This document shows, piece after piece, positions 46,801 to 56,138 of a stretch of 64,000 nt of DNA. Each line of letters opens with the position of its first letter. Positions within the stretch are counted from its first letter, which is position 1. The stretch is from Acanthosoma haemorrhoidale (Eukaryota > Arthropoda > Insecta > Hemiptera > Acanthosomatidae). The stretch is from the NCBI GenBank assembly GCA_930367205.1, contig OV884009.1:124008639-124072638 (forward strand), written 5' to 3'. The notes under the pieces were generated by a model. The model ran no database searches and had not been told where the DNA came from. It worked only from the letters and a program-made list of their open reading frames with translations. A program made the translations under genes and the position numbers.

Positions 46801-47676
46801 TAGGCGGCGAAAGGTTATGGCTGCCATGGGTACCGCTCTGACCATGGCGACATTTAGTTTCCCAACCTGTGTGGTAGCGTCATCAACCCACCTACAGGGC
46901 CTGCGACATCGATGTGCATCCTTACCGAATCTGTCGTGGTAGAAGCATAAGCCGTTACCATTAGACTCGGTAGTTAGCCTTGGTCGCTGGTATCGCTGAG
47001 CGGACCTGTTTTCTTCTCGTCTGCTCATTGAATTGGCCAGCACGGTTACTTGTTGGGTGAGCTGTGCGATGGCTGTCTGGCAGTCACAGCCGGAGCGTGG
47101 CAGGCTGGCCTTGGGAGGCGATGCGGGCTGGACTGTGTGTATTGCGGTAGCTGAACTCAAGTCCATGATTTTGTCCGCTATCGACGTCAGTTTCGACAAA
47201 TTCGCCTCGTAGTGCGATGCCAGTATGTCGCGGACCCTGTCTGGCAAGGCGCGTAGCCAGAGGGTGCGAATTATGTCCTCAAAAGTCGTGGGTCCTGCCA
47301 GTGCCTGCATTTGACGCAGGAGATGTGACGGTTTCTGGTCTCCGAGATGTGTGTCTTCCAATAACCGGATCAGTCGTCTGTAGTGGCTCTGGCTGTATGT
47401 TTCGATAAGACGAGCCTTTAAGTCTTCGTAGGGACTATCGCTTGGAGAATACGCTAGGTCTGCGACCTGCGTTAGTACCCTGAACGGAAGCTGAGCGTAA
47501 ATATGCTCCGATTTGGCCTTAGACGAAGAGATCCGGCTCGTTGAAAAAATATTTTCGGCCTGCAGGAACCATAGTCTTGGGTCTTCTTCATGAAATTCTG
47601 GTAATTTGCACGTCCGAGAAATGGCGTGTACTGTTGCACAGCATGCTTCGTCGGACGGGGCTGGTGGGTTGGCCAT
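43834..47676 (-). CDS. CsRN1-like gag-pol polyprotein (1280 aa, intact)
   Basis: A single ORF encodes all retrotransposon functions. Gag occupies about residues 1-270 and ends in a CHCC finger, Cys244-x2-His247-x9-Cys257-x3-Cys261, instead of the usual CCHC. The protease active site is LVDTGAA (Asp306). RT has SPWASPLHIVTKKDGT and the catalytic YLDD at 603-606. RNase H has TDASD (Asp756), FDREL (Glu798) and YTDHK (Asp823). Integrase has an HHCC finger (HSLSHPGV, then CCIACQ near 978-982) and the DD35E triad Asp1010, Asp1069, Glu1105. No stop or frameshift interrupts it, and gag and pol share one frame, so no frameshifting is needed. The start ATG at 47676 lies about 90 bp inside the 5' LTR. 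No env follows. Confidence 0.95.
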   Translation of the reverse strand: MANPPAPSDEACCATVHAISRTCKLPEFHEEDPRLWFLQAENIFSTSRISSSKAKSEHIYAQLPFRVLTQVADLAYSPSDSPYEDLKARLIETYSQSHYRRLIRLLEDTHLGDQKPSHLLRQMQALAGPTTFEDIIRTLWLRALPDRVRDILASHYEANLSKLTSIADKIMDLSSATAIHTVQPASPPKASLPRSGCDCQTAIAQLTQQVTVLANSMSRREENRSAQRYQRPRLTTESNGNGLCFYHDRFGKDAHRCRRPCRWVDDATTQVGKLNVAMVRAVPMAAITFRRLFVTDVRTRQHYLVDTGAAISVLPPPKVKKAIPSDYQLYAANGSSIPTYGEVNRNLDLGLQRIFKWNFIMAEVQQPILGADFLAHYHLLVDLQHRQLIDGITGRRTTGRTHVATLSVISSIPPDNKYAGLLRRYPQLTRPQQPMSSILPTKVEHYIDTRGPPVCSKARRLAPAKYQAAKEEFRRMMDEGICRPSNSPWASPLHIVTKKDGTIRPCGDYRQLNNKTIPDRYGVPNISDFNNQLFGTTIFSTLDIKRAYHHIPVNPQDIPKTAIITPFGLFEFLRMTFGLRNAAQSFQRYMDNIFRDLQFVFIYLDDILIASVSEEEHHRHLETVFGRLAAHGLTLNIAKCVLGQPEVGFLGYHVSPQGIVPSPAKVQVILDYPRPTTIRDLRRFLGMVNFYRRCLPNAAEHQSVLNTYLQGAKKNDRTIVNWTEEAASAFEETRRTLANAAYLAHPSTDGQLILATDASDTAMGAALQQMEGGALRPIGFFSRAFNTAQSKYSTFDRELLAIYEAVKYFRQLLEAREVIIYTDHKPLTHAMAQQSDTSCPRRMRYLNYIAQFTTEIRYCKGEDNVVADALSRIEAICVPENFQKLHTAQVEDQELTVFREQNATCRLEPVNIPGSDISLICETSLGEPRPYLPSGFRRSTFDQLHSLSHPGVRASRKMMSQRFFWPGMNADVARWARCCIACQTSKVHRHTITPPGQFAAAGRFEHVHIDLVGPLPTSEGKRYILTMIDRATGWPEAIPLGNMEATTVADAFFSGWVARFGTPIRITTDQGRQFESELFTRLTRLLSVERIRTTAYHPQSNGRIERWHRSLKTALTAHSQHRQWTRSLPAVLLGLRSVIKEDLGCSVAERTYKKPLRLPGEYFTPTQVDLDVRRNITQHREDTKKTFISKDLNTCTHVFVRQEHRRSLEPAYTGPHPVVSRNNKTIVIMADNKETRISLDRVKPAYLLNTTESLPTPGEPEELGNTPPPYLCTRSSIARR

Positions 47677-47745
47677 CGCAAGAAAAGGTTTCTTTTGAGA
47701 TCACGGTGGTTTCTCGCGGCGGGCTCACCAGTTGTTGGATTTCTC

Positions 47746-47765
47746 GATCACGTCAAAGGTTACCA
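47746..47765 (-). promoter_or_regulatory. Degenerate tRNA-Trp-type primer binding site
   Basis: On the minus strand, just after the 5' LTR, the sequence is TGGTAACCTTTGACGTGATC. Known CsRN1-type sites (TGGTGACCCCGACGTGAT) complement the 3' end of tRNA-Trp. The outer parts fit but the centre does not. A second TGGTGAGCCCG motif lies about 35 bases further in. Confidence 0.5.
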
Positions 47766-47767
47766 GT

Positions 47768-48387
47768 TGTCGGGTAATGTTACTAGGGGAGTGCCCAAGC
47801 ACTCTAGCCCTGGTGACAAGTGCGAATTGTTCAAGTTTGTGACCTGGACAATCGTTCCAGGTCGGCGTTAATATCTGACTCCATTTCTGATAGGTATGTG
47901 CCCCGACAATGCACTATGTTCAAGGGGTACAGAGGATTCATAAAGAATAAGTCAAAGTTTCAGAGTTCGAACAGAAGCAAGTATCACGGAGGAACGGCGC
48001 GAAAAGACTGACTGTCTGGGGCTAGCCTCCTCCGTTAAATATGGCCCACGCCTCCTTGGGAGGGCTGAACAAAAAAGGTTCCTTAGGGCCTGCGAGATCC
48101 TAACATGTGGCAAGGAGCATGCCGATTCTCAGTAATCTGTCAGACTGCTGACAGGACCACTTAGGCTGTGGTTTACATGTGACAAGGGTCCCGCAGGCCT
48201 GGCTGTAAGGGTCTCTCTAATTTATGACTGACAGTCGTTGTCCCGTCTCATGTTACTTGCTTCTGCTTTTCTTTATTGCTAATAGATTTATAATAATTTA
48301 CTTTTGTTCATGTTATTTACCTTTGTCTATAATATATCTGCAATAACGTATAGGGTGATTTCACTTTATATACTAAGAATCGCCACA
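47768..48387 (-). repeat. 5' LTR of CsRN1-like element
   Basis: 620 bp, nearly identical to 42674-43293. It is followed on the right by the target duplication GTCAG. Confidence 0.95.
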
Positions 48388-48392
48388 GTCAG

Positions 48393-49242
48393 TTTTAATA
48401 ACTTTGTGTAGGTATAGTTCCAATCAGCCGAAACAAATATAAAATAACATTATTCATGCCGTGAACCATTATTCAGGCTTACCAAAATAAACTACCGTTA
48501 TAACGTCGTCATAAGGTCAGGAGAATATTTATCAAATAAAACAATAAAACTATGTTATATTTGCCTGGAATTCAATCACGTAGCATGGAACTGCTTTAAA
48601 AAAAAATGTATGAACTAGAATATATTACCTGAAATACAGCAGCAACGTGAAATTACTAACTATTAGCGCACTTCATAAAACAAATTTTCTTAAAATACAT
48701 ATTCTCGTACGGTTCCCACAGGGATCTAAAGCTGAACTGGCCGATGCCTCGAGCGAAATTTTCGGGCTCTGGGTATAATATCTACAGACGAGATAGAAAG
48801 GGATGGGGGTGTCAAGCATCACTTTATGGCAGTCCCCGACTTATCGACCAACAGCAATCAACACAACGATTAACAATAACTCAACCACTGTCACCATCAT
48901 CTATATTCCATCTAAGAAAATAAATATCACTATATATATATGTAATGAAACTATTCTCCCTTTAATTTGAATTTGCCACGCTGCTTCATCTGGTTGCCAC
49001 CAGCTATCAGATAGAGAAGGTTATGTTAGGTAACAGAACATGTAAATAGAGTGTGAATAGAGAAGTAATAGTTATAAACTGTAATTGTCGTTTCTTTGTT
49101 TACAGGTAAGATTGTGTAAATCAATATTAATAATTGTTATAATATAATATATAGTGAATAAAATTGCTAACTTTGTTTACAGAGAAACTGATTTTAGTTT
49201 ATGCGCCCCACCTTCAATAATTGTTCTAAATATATATATATA
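48393..49242. other. No recognised feature; ends in (TA)n
   Basis: AT-rich sequence. The last bases (about 49230-49242) are a short TATATATATA tract immediately before copy A of the AGT-gypsy lineage. Confidence 0.55.
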
Positions 49243-49429
49243 AGTTAAGGCCTGGGCACTGTCGGTACGCAGTTTTAATACCAAAACATCGTGATGTAAA
49301 CATTCCGAGTGTATGTGTATGGGATCAAGAGCTATGAATAAAGTAATCTTATACTATCGTTTGCCCTATTCATTTCTATTATCTCTTTCTCGATCTTTTT
49401 TACTGTTCTAGTTCTCACGAAAATTAACG
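49243..49429 (+). repeat. 5' LTR of AGT-gypsy copy A
   Basis: 187 bp, starting AGTTAAGGCCTGGGC and ending near AAAATTAAC plus one base (ACT in other copies, ACG here). It contains the GAATAAAGTAATC polyadenylation-type signal. The left flank is TATATATA. Confidence 0.88.
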
Positions 49430-49446
49430 GGTGCCGAAACCCGGGA
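49429..49446 (+). promoter_or_regulatory. Primer binding site, tRNA-Phe type
   Basis: GGTGCCGAAACCCGGGA directly follows the LTR. It is complementary to the 3' end of eukaryotic tRNA-Phe (CCCGGGTTTCGGCACCA, recalled from general tRNA knowledge). The first base of the usual TGG is changed to G in this copy. Confidence 0.8.
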
Positions 49447-49520
49447 GCCGCGAAGAATTAAGGAATACAATTCGAAATTTTGTTGTGGCCCGATTTTGAT
49501 CGATACACATAGAAGAAGAG

Positions 49521-50711
49521 ATGACGGAAAGTGGCGTATTAAGACAGCCCGTCTTAAATATCGTTGATGGGACGGAACCTAGGAGAGTGGGCCTGCTACC
49601 GGAGACTCACGCAAATGCACTCGCCCTGATGAGGGTGAAGGCTATGAACACCCAGGATCTAAGAAAAGCGATTTCGGATCTGGAGAGGTTTACAGGTGAG
49701 CTGGGTGAACTTAATCACTTTTTAAAGGGAGGAGACCGCCTCACAGCGTTAATCGGGACAAAGGTGGAAGGCAATTGGCTAGACCTCAGGGACGCGGAAT
49801 CACTGAGAGCGGCTTTGATATGTCGAGTAAAAAGAAGCATCCTGAATCAGATCCAAGCTGACGAGGAAACCCCATGGGAAGTGGTAAAGGCACGACTGAA
49901 GAAAGCGTATGGAGAGGGGCCTTGGACCCCTGAGGAAGATATTTTCCAGATGTTTCGGGAAACGAGGTCTACGAAACAGAGTAACGGACATTTTGCCGCA
50001 GGTCTGGTAGTCCGTTACAATCAGGTTACGGAAAAGATGAGAGAGACGTTTAGCGCTGAAGAAGTAGAAGGCCGGATGGGCTTCCTGTCAACAATATTGA
50101 AGGTGCAGCTGGCCAAGGAAACAGGAAGGAAAGAGGGATTCGCTCACGAACGGTCGTTTCTAGAGTGCGCGCAGACGATGATCGACGCCAGCGCTAGGGA
50201 AGCAGAATTGCGTATCCGAGAAGATGAGAGTGACTGGAGCCGAGTCGTTTATAAAAAAATCAGGACCCCAAAGACTGTATGGAAGAAACCCGAAACAGCG
50301 TTTACGGGTACAGATAGGGGGGCGACAGGAGAAAAGAAATTCAGAGGAGCAAGGCCTAGATATGTGCCCCGTAGAGAGGAGAGGAGGTGCCATGGATGTG
50401 GTAAGACGGGTCACTTGGTGGCACAGTGCCCTAGAACGAAATGTTTCGAGTGCGGTGAGGAAGGGCATATCGCAAGACAGTGCCCGTACGTATACAGAAG
50501 AAGGGAATTCGAAAAGGTAAAACCTATGGAGGTCAACGCCCAAGAAGTTCGTGAGAGGCGTAGAACAACCCCCAGAGACACAGGATCGTCAGCTGATGAT
50601 TCATCGGGAACATCGGAAACTGAGGGAGACGAGCCAGGGTGCCACAGGAGCGGAGAGCAGGAGAAGCAGAAGAATAAATCGCGAAGATGGGAGCGGCGCG
50701 TAGAAGCCTGA
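49521..50711 (+). CDS. AGT-gypsy copy A gag (396 aa)
   Basis: An uninterrupted gag frame. The N-terminal two thirds are helical capsid-like sequence shared with copies B and C (for example ELGELNHFLKGGDRLTALIG, then QADEETPWEVVKARLKKAYG, TPEEDIFQMFRETR, MGFLSTILKVQLAK). Two CCHC knuckles follow, CHGCGKTGHLVAQC and CFECGEEGHIARQC, then an acidic/basic tail. It ends at a TGA (50709-50711) in the sequence GCC TGA GGA GAG TGG. After this TGA the same frame stays open for another 35 codons and resembles copy C, so the TGA is probably a readthrough codon rather than the true end of the polyprotein. Confidence 0.9.
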   Translation: MTESGVLRQPVLNIVDGTEPRRVGLLPETHANALALMRVKAMNTQDLRKAISDLERFTGELGELNHFLKGGDRLTALIGTKVEGNWLDLRDAESLRAALICRVKRSILNQIQADEETPWEVVKARLKKAYGEGPWTPEEDIFQMFRETRSTKQSNGHFAAGLVVRYNQVTEKMRETFSAEEVEGRMGFLSTILKVQLAKETGRKEGFAHERSFLECAQTMIDASAREAELRIREDESDWSRVVYKKIRTPKTVWKKPETAFTGTDRGATGEKKFRGARPRYVPRREERRCHGCGKTGHLVAQCPRTKCFECGEEGHIARQCPYVYRRREFEKVKPMEVNAQEVRERRRTTPRDTGSSADDSSGTSETEGDEPGCHRSGEQEKQKNKSRRWERRVEA

Positions 50712-52854
50712 GGAGAGTGGAAGCAGAGAGGCGACCACATCCTAATATGTAATACGGTGCGGAAAGGAATGTGCGAGTTGCCAATTATTCAGTTCGAGAA
50801 GAGGGAGAGAGGTGCTTAATAGACACAGGTAGCAACAATACGATAGTGTCGCGTAGTGCACTAGAGAGGCTGTGTGGAGGAGCGAGTACACACCAGATTA
50901 AGGTATGTGATTGTAAACTACTTACTCTGGGGAGGCCCTGCGAAGTGATGGGGGAGGCGGTGGTAGGACTAAAAAAATGGGCGAATGTAGGAGGGGAAAT
51001 AACGGTGCACGTCGTGGAGGAGATGACGCGTGACTATCAAATAATTGTGGGATGCGATTTGTTAGGATGGGTAGGCGCGCGCATAATGAACGAAGAGAAG
51101 AACTGGAGGATTAGATTAGAGGATTTAACGTATCGGAGTCAGGGGACAGTACGGGGTGCAAAAGTACGAATTGGGGCGGTAAAGAGAGTAGAGGATTGGA
51201 GGGAGAGGCTGCGTGACGAATTTAGAGACTTTTTTTCGTTGAGGGAGATCTGTTAGGAGCAACGGGAAAGACAGAGCACGAGATACCTCTAAAAGTAGAG
51301 TGCGTAACATACGTTAAAGAAAGGCGATATCCTCAAGCACTTCGTCAACACATCCGGAGGGAAATCGACGAATTAAAGCGTCAAGGGATTATCAGAAATA
51401 GCACTTCGCCGTACAATAGTCCCCTGTGGACGGTGAAAAAAAAAAATAGACCAGGCGAGGAAGAAGATTATTATAGAATAGTTATAGACTTTAGAAAGCT
51501 CAATAAGAACACTCTAGACGAGAAATATCCTATTCCACGCTTTGAGGATATACTGGATAGGCTGAGTGGAGCGTAAATCTTCAGTACGTTAGATCTGAAA
51601 GCGGGATATCACCAGATTAGACTGAATGCGAATGATCAGCATAAGACGGCGTTTTCATTCGAACGAGGTCATTACGAGTTTACAAGGATGTCGTTCGGTT
51701 TGAAAAACGCCCCGATAACATTCCAGCGGCTAATGGATGAACTCCTGAGGGGATTTGATGAGAACATCTGCCAGATCTATATGGACGACCTCATAGTCTT
51801 CAGCCATACCGAACCGGAACATATAGAACCCCTTCAGAGTGTTTTTAAGAGGTTAAAGGAATTTGGGCTGAAATTATCGATAGAAAAGTCGTCCCTGGGT
51901 CAGGAGACAATTAGTTTTCTGGGCCATACTATATCTAGGCAGGGAGTCCAACCGGACTCCATGATAATAGATGCGATCCGGAAAATGGCGGTGCCAAAAG
52001 ATGTTAAAGGCATTCGGCGGTAGTTGGGGACGCTAAATTATTATCGCCATTTCGTTCCGGATATGGCGGAATTCTTGGTCCCTATTAGTAATTTATTACG
52101 CAAAGGGGCGCGAGTGATAATCACGCCGCTCATTGAGCAAAATATCCAGAAATGTATGGAACGGTTCCAAGAAGCACCTATCTTGGCGTTTCCAAATTTT
52201 GAGAAGGCGTTTACTGTCACAACGGACGCAAGTGAGTACGCCTTGGGAGCGGTATTGTCCCAGGAGGGAATCGACGGGGAGAGGCCGGTAGCATATGCGA
52301 GCAGAAGGTTAACTGACACGGAGGCGAGGTACAGTGCCCTCGAACGGGAACTACTGGGTATCATCTGGGCCATTGGTCACTTCCGCCCATACGTATTTGG
52401 GAGAAAATTTAAAGTCCACACCGATCACAGACCGCTGCGAAGGGTGGGGAAATTAAAGGAATCATCCACACGCGTGACACGGTGGAAGGGGTTTCTGTCA
52501 CAATACAATATGGAGATTGTGTATAAGCCAGGGAAGGATAATGTCGTGGCAGACTGGCTCTCGCGTGCCATTATGACGAATGCTATTGAGGACGGCGAGA
52601 AATCAGGGGGTAGTCAACAATTCCTTGCGGTGTGGACGCCAGGAGAAGCAGGAAGTACCGATCTGCGGGAAGATGGTGGCGCGAGAGATAGCCCCACATC
52701 ACAAGAGTCTGTTGGAGAAAGACCAAGAGACATGGAAACGTCTGAGGAGATTATCAACGACAAACGTCACCAAATCATTTGGAAGACAAAAACTTTGGGC
52801 CTGATGACGGTGACGTACGACGAATACGGTCGAAGCACAATCTCGACGATCTAG
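50712..52854 (+). pseudogene. AGT-gypsy copy A pol (PR-RT-RNaseH, broken)
   Basis: After the gag TGA the frame continues to about 50813, where a 1-base indel shifts it. The protease frame (CLIDTGSNNTIVSR, DYQIIVGCDLLG) runs to 51256, with a second shift near 51238. RT reads YVKERRYPQALRQHIRREID, YNSPLWTVKKK, a stop at 51574 (GGAGCGTAAATC), FGLKNAPITFQRLMDELLR, catalytic IYMDDLIVF (about 51776-51802), and a stop at 52021. RNase H follows (TTDASEYALGAVLSQE, ALERELLGIIWAIGHFRPY, HTDHRPLRR, DNVVADWLSR). The ORF ends at 52854 in the linker before integrase. The integrase is absent, so the copy could not integrate by itself even if repaired. Confidence 0.88.
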
Positions 52855-52964
52855 TAGTGTGATGGATTATAGATTGTGAATTGGGTGCGCTGGCCTTGGC
52901 CCTTGAGAACCCGAGCCACCAGATTGTACACTCGGGTCGAGAGTTTACGAGGGAGTGTGCGTAA

Positions 52965-52977
52965 ACTGGCGGGGGGG
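52965..52977 (+). promoter_or_regulatory. Polypurine tract of AGT-gypsy copy A
   Basis: The stretch ACTGGCGGGGGGG immediately precedes the AGT of the 3' LTR. The same layout (ACTGGYRGGGGGG then AGT) is seen in copies B and C. Confidence 0.8.
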
Positions 52978-53096
52978 AGTTAAGGGCTGGGCACTGTTGG
53001 TACGCAGTCTTAATACCAAAACATCGGGATGTAAACATTCCGAGTGTATGTGTATGGGATCAAGAGCTATGAATAAAGCAGTCTTATACTATCGTT
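52978..53096 (+). repeat. Truncated 3' LTR of AGT-gypsy copy A
   Basis: 119 bp matching the first 119 bp of the 5' LTR with 6 differences. The match stops at ATCGTT, where sequence of copy B begins. Confidence 0.88.
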
Positions 53097-53170
53097 GTTT
53101 TCTATCTTATGGGTTGTTTACCTCCCATGATCGTATTAGTTTACAACATAAACTTGCCTCTGGCTTAACT
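53097..53170 (-). repeat. Partial 3' LTR of AGT-gypsy copy B
   Basis: On the minus strand it begins AGTTAAGCCAGAGGCAAG and runs 74 bp before the junction with copy A. The polypurine tract GGCAGGGGGG lies just before it (53171-53180, minus sense). It is closely related to the solo LTR at 18115-18252. Confidence 0.85.
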
Positions 53171-53418
53171 CCCCCCTGCCAGTTCCTGACCATCCGTCGG
53201 GAACTGAAACTTATCACTTATGCTAATTATTCTGACATAATAATTTTCTGCTCGCCTAGAGCAGCACAACACTGTCTTATAATCATAGAAACAGAACATA
53301 ACTCTATCCAATGTGGTACCAGGTTAAAATAATAAAATAAAAAAAAACATGTATCTGGCAAATGCCACCAAAAACCAAAAGAGATGTGTGCAGGAGTGAG
53401 AAAATTAGAGTCAATTTC
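53171..53418 (-). other. 3' untranslated region of AGT-gypsy copy B
   Basis: Between the pol stop (53419) and the 3' LTR there is no ORF and no room for an env gene. Confidence 0.7.
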
Positions 53419-56130
53419 CTATTTGGATGGCTTCCCCACTGGAAGCTGTAACTGCTCGAGATGGACAGTTCTCCTCTTCACGGGTTCATGAACACTTTGG
53501 ATGGTCACCAAATTGTGTTCACGAATCGTGATCACCCGGAAGGGACCCTCATAACGGGACACCTCCTTACTCCTATTGGAACCGATCTTACGATAAACCG
53601 TAGTGCCTATCGCGATGCACCTTTCTAGTGGTTTGACGCCCGCGTTCTCCCTCAACACCCTCCTGGATTTTTCCGTGGTAATTTTCGCATACACCTTCCC
53701 CAATAATTTCCCCAGTTCCACGTGGTTGGTGGTGAGTTGTGTGGACGTCTCGTCTACCACCACCGTTCTACTCGTCTCCCGGCGACGCCCACGAAGTCCG
53801 AAAAGGATTTCAAAGGGTGAAAACCCGGTGGTCGTGTGAACAGAATGGTTATACGTAATGACCGCCCTAGGCATTGCCTCTGCCGGCTCCAATCCTTTGT
53901 CGGCATTGTAGACGCGGAGATGATCGCCCGAGGTACTGTGGTTACGCTCAATTCTTCCTCGGCTCTTTGGGTGCCCTGGGGTATTGACATGCCATATCAC
54001 GTCCAGAGCCTTTATCTCTTCCCATACGTCGGCGTTATAGAACTCCTTTCCGCCGTCCAACGCTATCCAATCTGCGACGCCGTAAAATTGGAACCACCGC
54101 CTCAGCGCGCCTAGTACTGCTTCCGATGACTTTTCCCGAATGGGCTATGCCATAACCGTTTTGCTGAAGAGGTCAACCACGGTGACCCACTTGTGTCCTC
54201 GCCAAGTGAAGGTATCAACTTGAAGGTCAGTGAGCGGTGTTTGCGCCGTGGGAGTCTCTACTTGTTGCCTGGTCGGTGGGTTCCTGTCATATTTGGTACG
54301 GTGGCAAACTTCGCACGCAGCTAGTGTTTCCTGGATCGTCTTTCGCATCCCCCCACCAGAAATACTTCCACGTCAACGCCTGAGCTGTCTCTTGTTCTCC
54401 CCTGTGGTTTGTTTTGCACCCGGAACCTTCTCCCAAACACGTAGGGCCGGAAACGGTCTATTGCCCAGACTATCCCTAATAATTCCCGCTCTAGCGCTCT
54501 ATACCTACTTTCCGCATCGGTGAGGCGCCTACTGGCGTACGGTACGGGACGTTCCCCTCTGTCCCCCTCCTGTGAAAGAACCACTACCAGCGCATATTTA
54601 CTGGCATCTGTCGTGATTGTGAACTGGTTCGTGAAGTCGGGTAATACCAGGACCGGGTGTTCCTGGAGACGATCCACGCACTTCCGAAAATTCACCTCGA
54701 TATCTGGGGTGATGACTACCTTCTGACCTTTCTTCAGGAGATTGTTTAGGGGTACCAAACAAGTCACCATTTCGGGGACAAATCTCCTGTAATAGTTAAG
54801 CGTACCCAGCAGGCGCCGGATCCCTTTAACGTCCGACGGAACCACCATCTCCCGAATCGCTACAAACTTCCCGGCATCGGGTCTCACTCCCTCCTTAGAG
54901 ATCGTATGCCCCAAAAAATTGATAACCTCTTGGCCTAGAGGGGACTTTTCGTCTGACAATTTCAAGCCAAACTGCCTCAAGCGATCGAAGACCATCCGCA
55001 GGTGATCCGCTTGTTGTGCCTCGGTCGCACTGAATATCAAGAGGTCATCCATATATATATTTCGCATACGGACTCGTCTATTCCTCGTAGAAACTCATCC
55101 ATGAGCCGCTGGAACGTAATGGGTGCATTCTTCAGGCCAAATTGCATCCTCGTAAACTCATAGTGGTCTCTCTTAAACGTGAAGGCCGTCTTGTGTTGGT
55201 CTCAAGAGTGAATTTGAATCTGGTGATACCACGCTTTAAGATCCAGAGTGCTAAATATCTTCGCCCTGCTCAGCCTGTCCAAAATGTCGTTGAACCTGGG
55301 GATTGGATATTTTTCATCCACCGTATTCTCGTTAAGTTTTCTGTAGTCCACTACGACTCTATATTTGTCTGGGCCCTCACCTTCCTCATTCTTTTTCTTG
55401 ACCGCCAACAGGGGGCTGTTATATGGCGATGTACTGTCCACTATAATCCCGTGCTTCTTCAGGTTGTCTAGCTCCTCACGTAATGTGGTGCCTCAGAGCC
55501 TGCGGATACCTGCGCTCCTTCACATAACTCACCCTCTCTTGCTTGAGCGGAATCTCGTGTACAGTTCTACCTGTGAGCCCCAATCGCTCGCCTTCCTTGA
55601 AGTAAATATCTATGTATTTTCTCTTAAGCTCCCCTTTCCAATCTTCTGCTTTCCTACTCGCGTCCCCCCCCCCCGATCTCGCCCTACTTCTCTCCCTAGT
55701 CCCAGGCACCTATACCTTACCTTACCTATTCGAATGTCCCATCGCCCCTTTTCGTTCCTAACCTTTGCTCCTACTTTACCTAGCAAATCGCACCCTATTA
55801 TCCCTCCATATTCCCGGGGCATCTTTTCTACCACGTGAACTGTTAAACTCTCCTTATCGCGTTCCCATCTATTTAGCCCTATTACTGCCTCCCCTTCGAC
55901 CTTACAGGGGCCCCCCAGGGTGATCAAGTTACTAGAGCATACCTGTATGTGGGGCATACTCTCTCCTTCACACATCCTCTTTAGTGTCTCCCGACACATT
56001 ATAGTGTTGGTACTCCCAGTATCCACTAGACACAACACTCCCCTCACGACTCTGATTATAGGCAGACCGCTATCCACGACTTTCACACTATTATTTACTA
56101 TCGTGCGGTCACCTCTCTGCCGCCACTCTG
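53419..56130 (-). pseudogene. AGT-gypsy copy B pol (PR-RT-IN, broken)
   Basis: From 56130 the minus strand reads a TGA in the context TGA GCA GAG TGG, then a protease (LCLVDTGSTNTIM; YGGIIGCDLLG), RT pieces (KYRVVVDYRKLNENTVDEKY, TLDLKAWYHQI; catalytic IYMDDLLIF near 55050), RNase H start (TTDASKYALVVVLSQE), a deletion, then the integrase finger end (CEVCHRTKYDRNPP), the first catalytic Asp (DLQVDTFTWRG), GKEFYNADVWEEIK and SRGRIERNHST, and the C-terminal module RYEGPFRVITIREHN. Stops and shifts occur near 55600, 55470 and 55070-55200 and at 54145. It ends at 53419. It served here as a reference for the lesions of copy C. Confidence 0.86.
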
Positions 56131-56138
56131 CTCAGATA

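Larger units (their letters stand above)
42674..48387 (-). mobile_element. Complete CsRN1-like LTR retrotransposon
   Basis: The 5.7-kb element has two 620-bp LTRs, a perfect 5-bp target duplication GTCAG (42669-42673 and 48388-48392), and one uninterrupted gag-pol ORF on the minus strand. The LTRs differ at a single position that I could find by eye (CAGGCCAGG versus CAGGCCTGG). The order gag-PR-RT-RNaseH-IN is Ty3/gypsy, and the gag CHCC finger plus a tRNA-Trp-like primer region point to the CsRN1/Kamikaze clade. It looks young and structurally complete. Confidence 0.94.
49243..53096 (+). mobile_element. AGT-gypsy copy A (no integrase, old)
   Basis: LTR retrotransposon in a TATATA site on the left. 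It has a 187-bp 5' LTR, tRNA-Phe-type primer site, intact gag, damaged pol (PR-RT-RNaseH) and a truncated 3' LTR starting at 52978. Integrase is missing: pol stops at 52854 and the polypurine tract follows within 120 bp. The two LTRs differ at 6 of 119 shared positions by eye, so the copy is much older than copy C. It ends abruptly inside the 3' LTR, where copy B begins. Confidence 0.9.
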
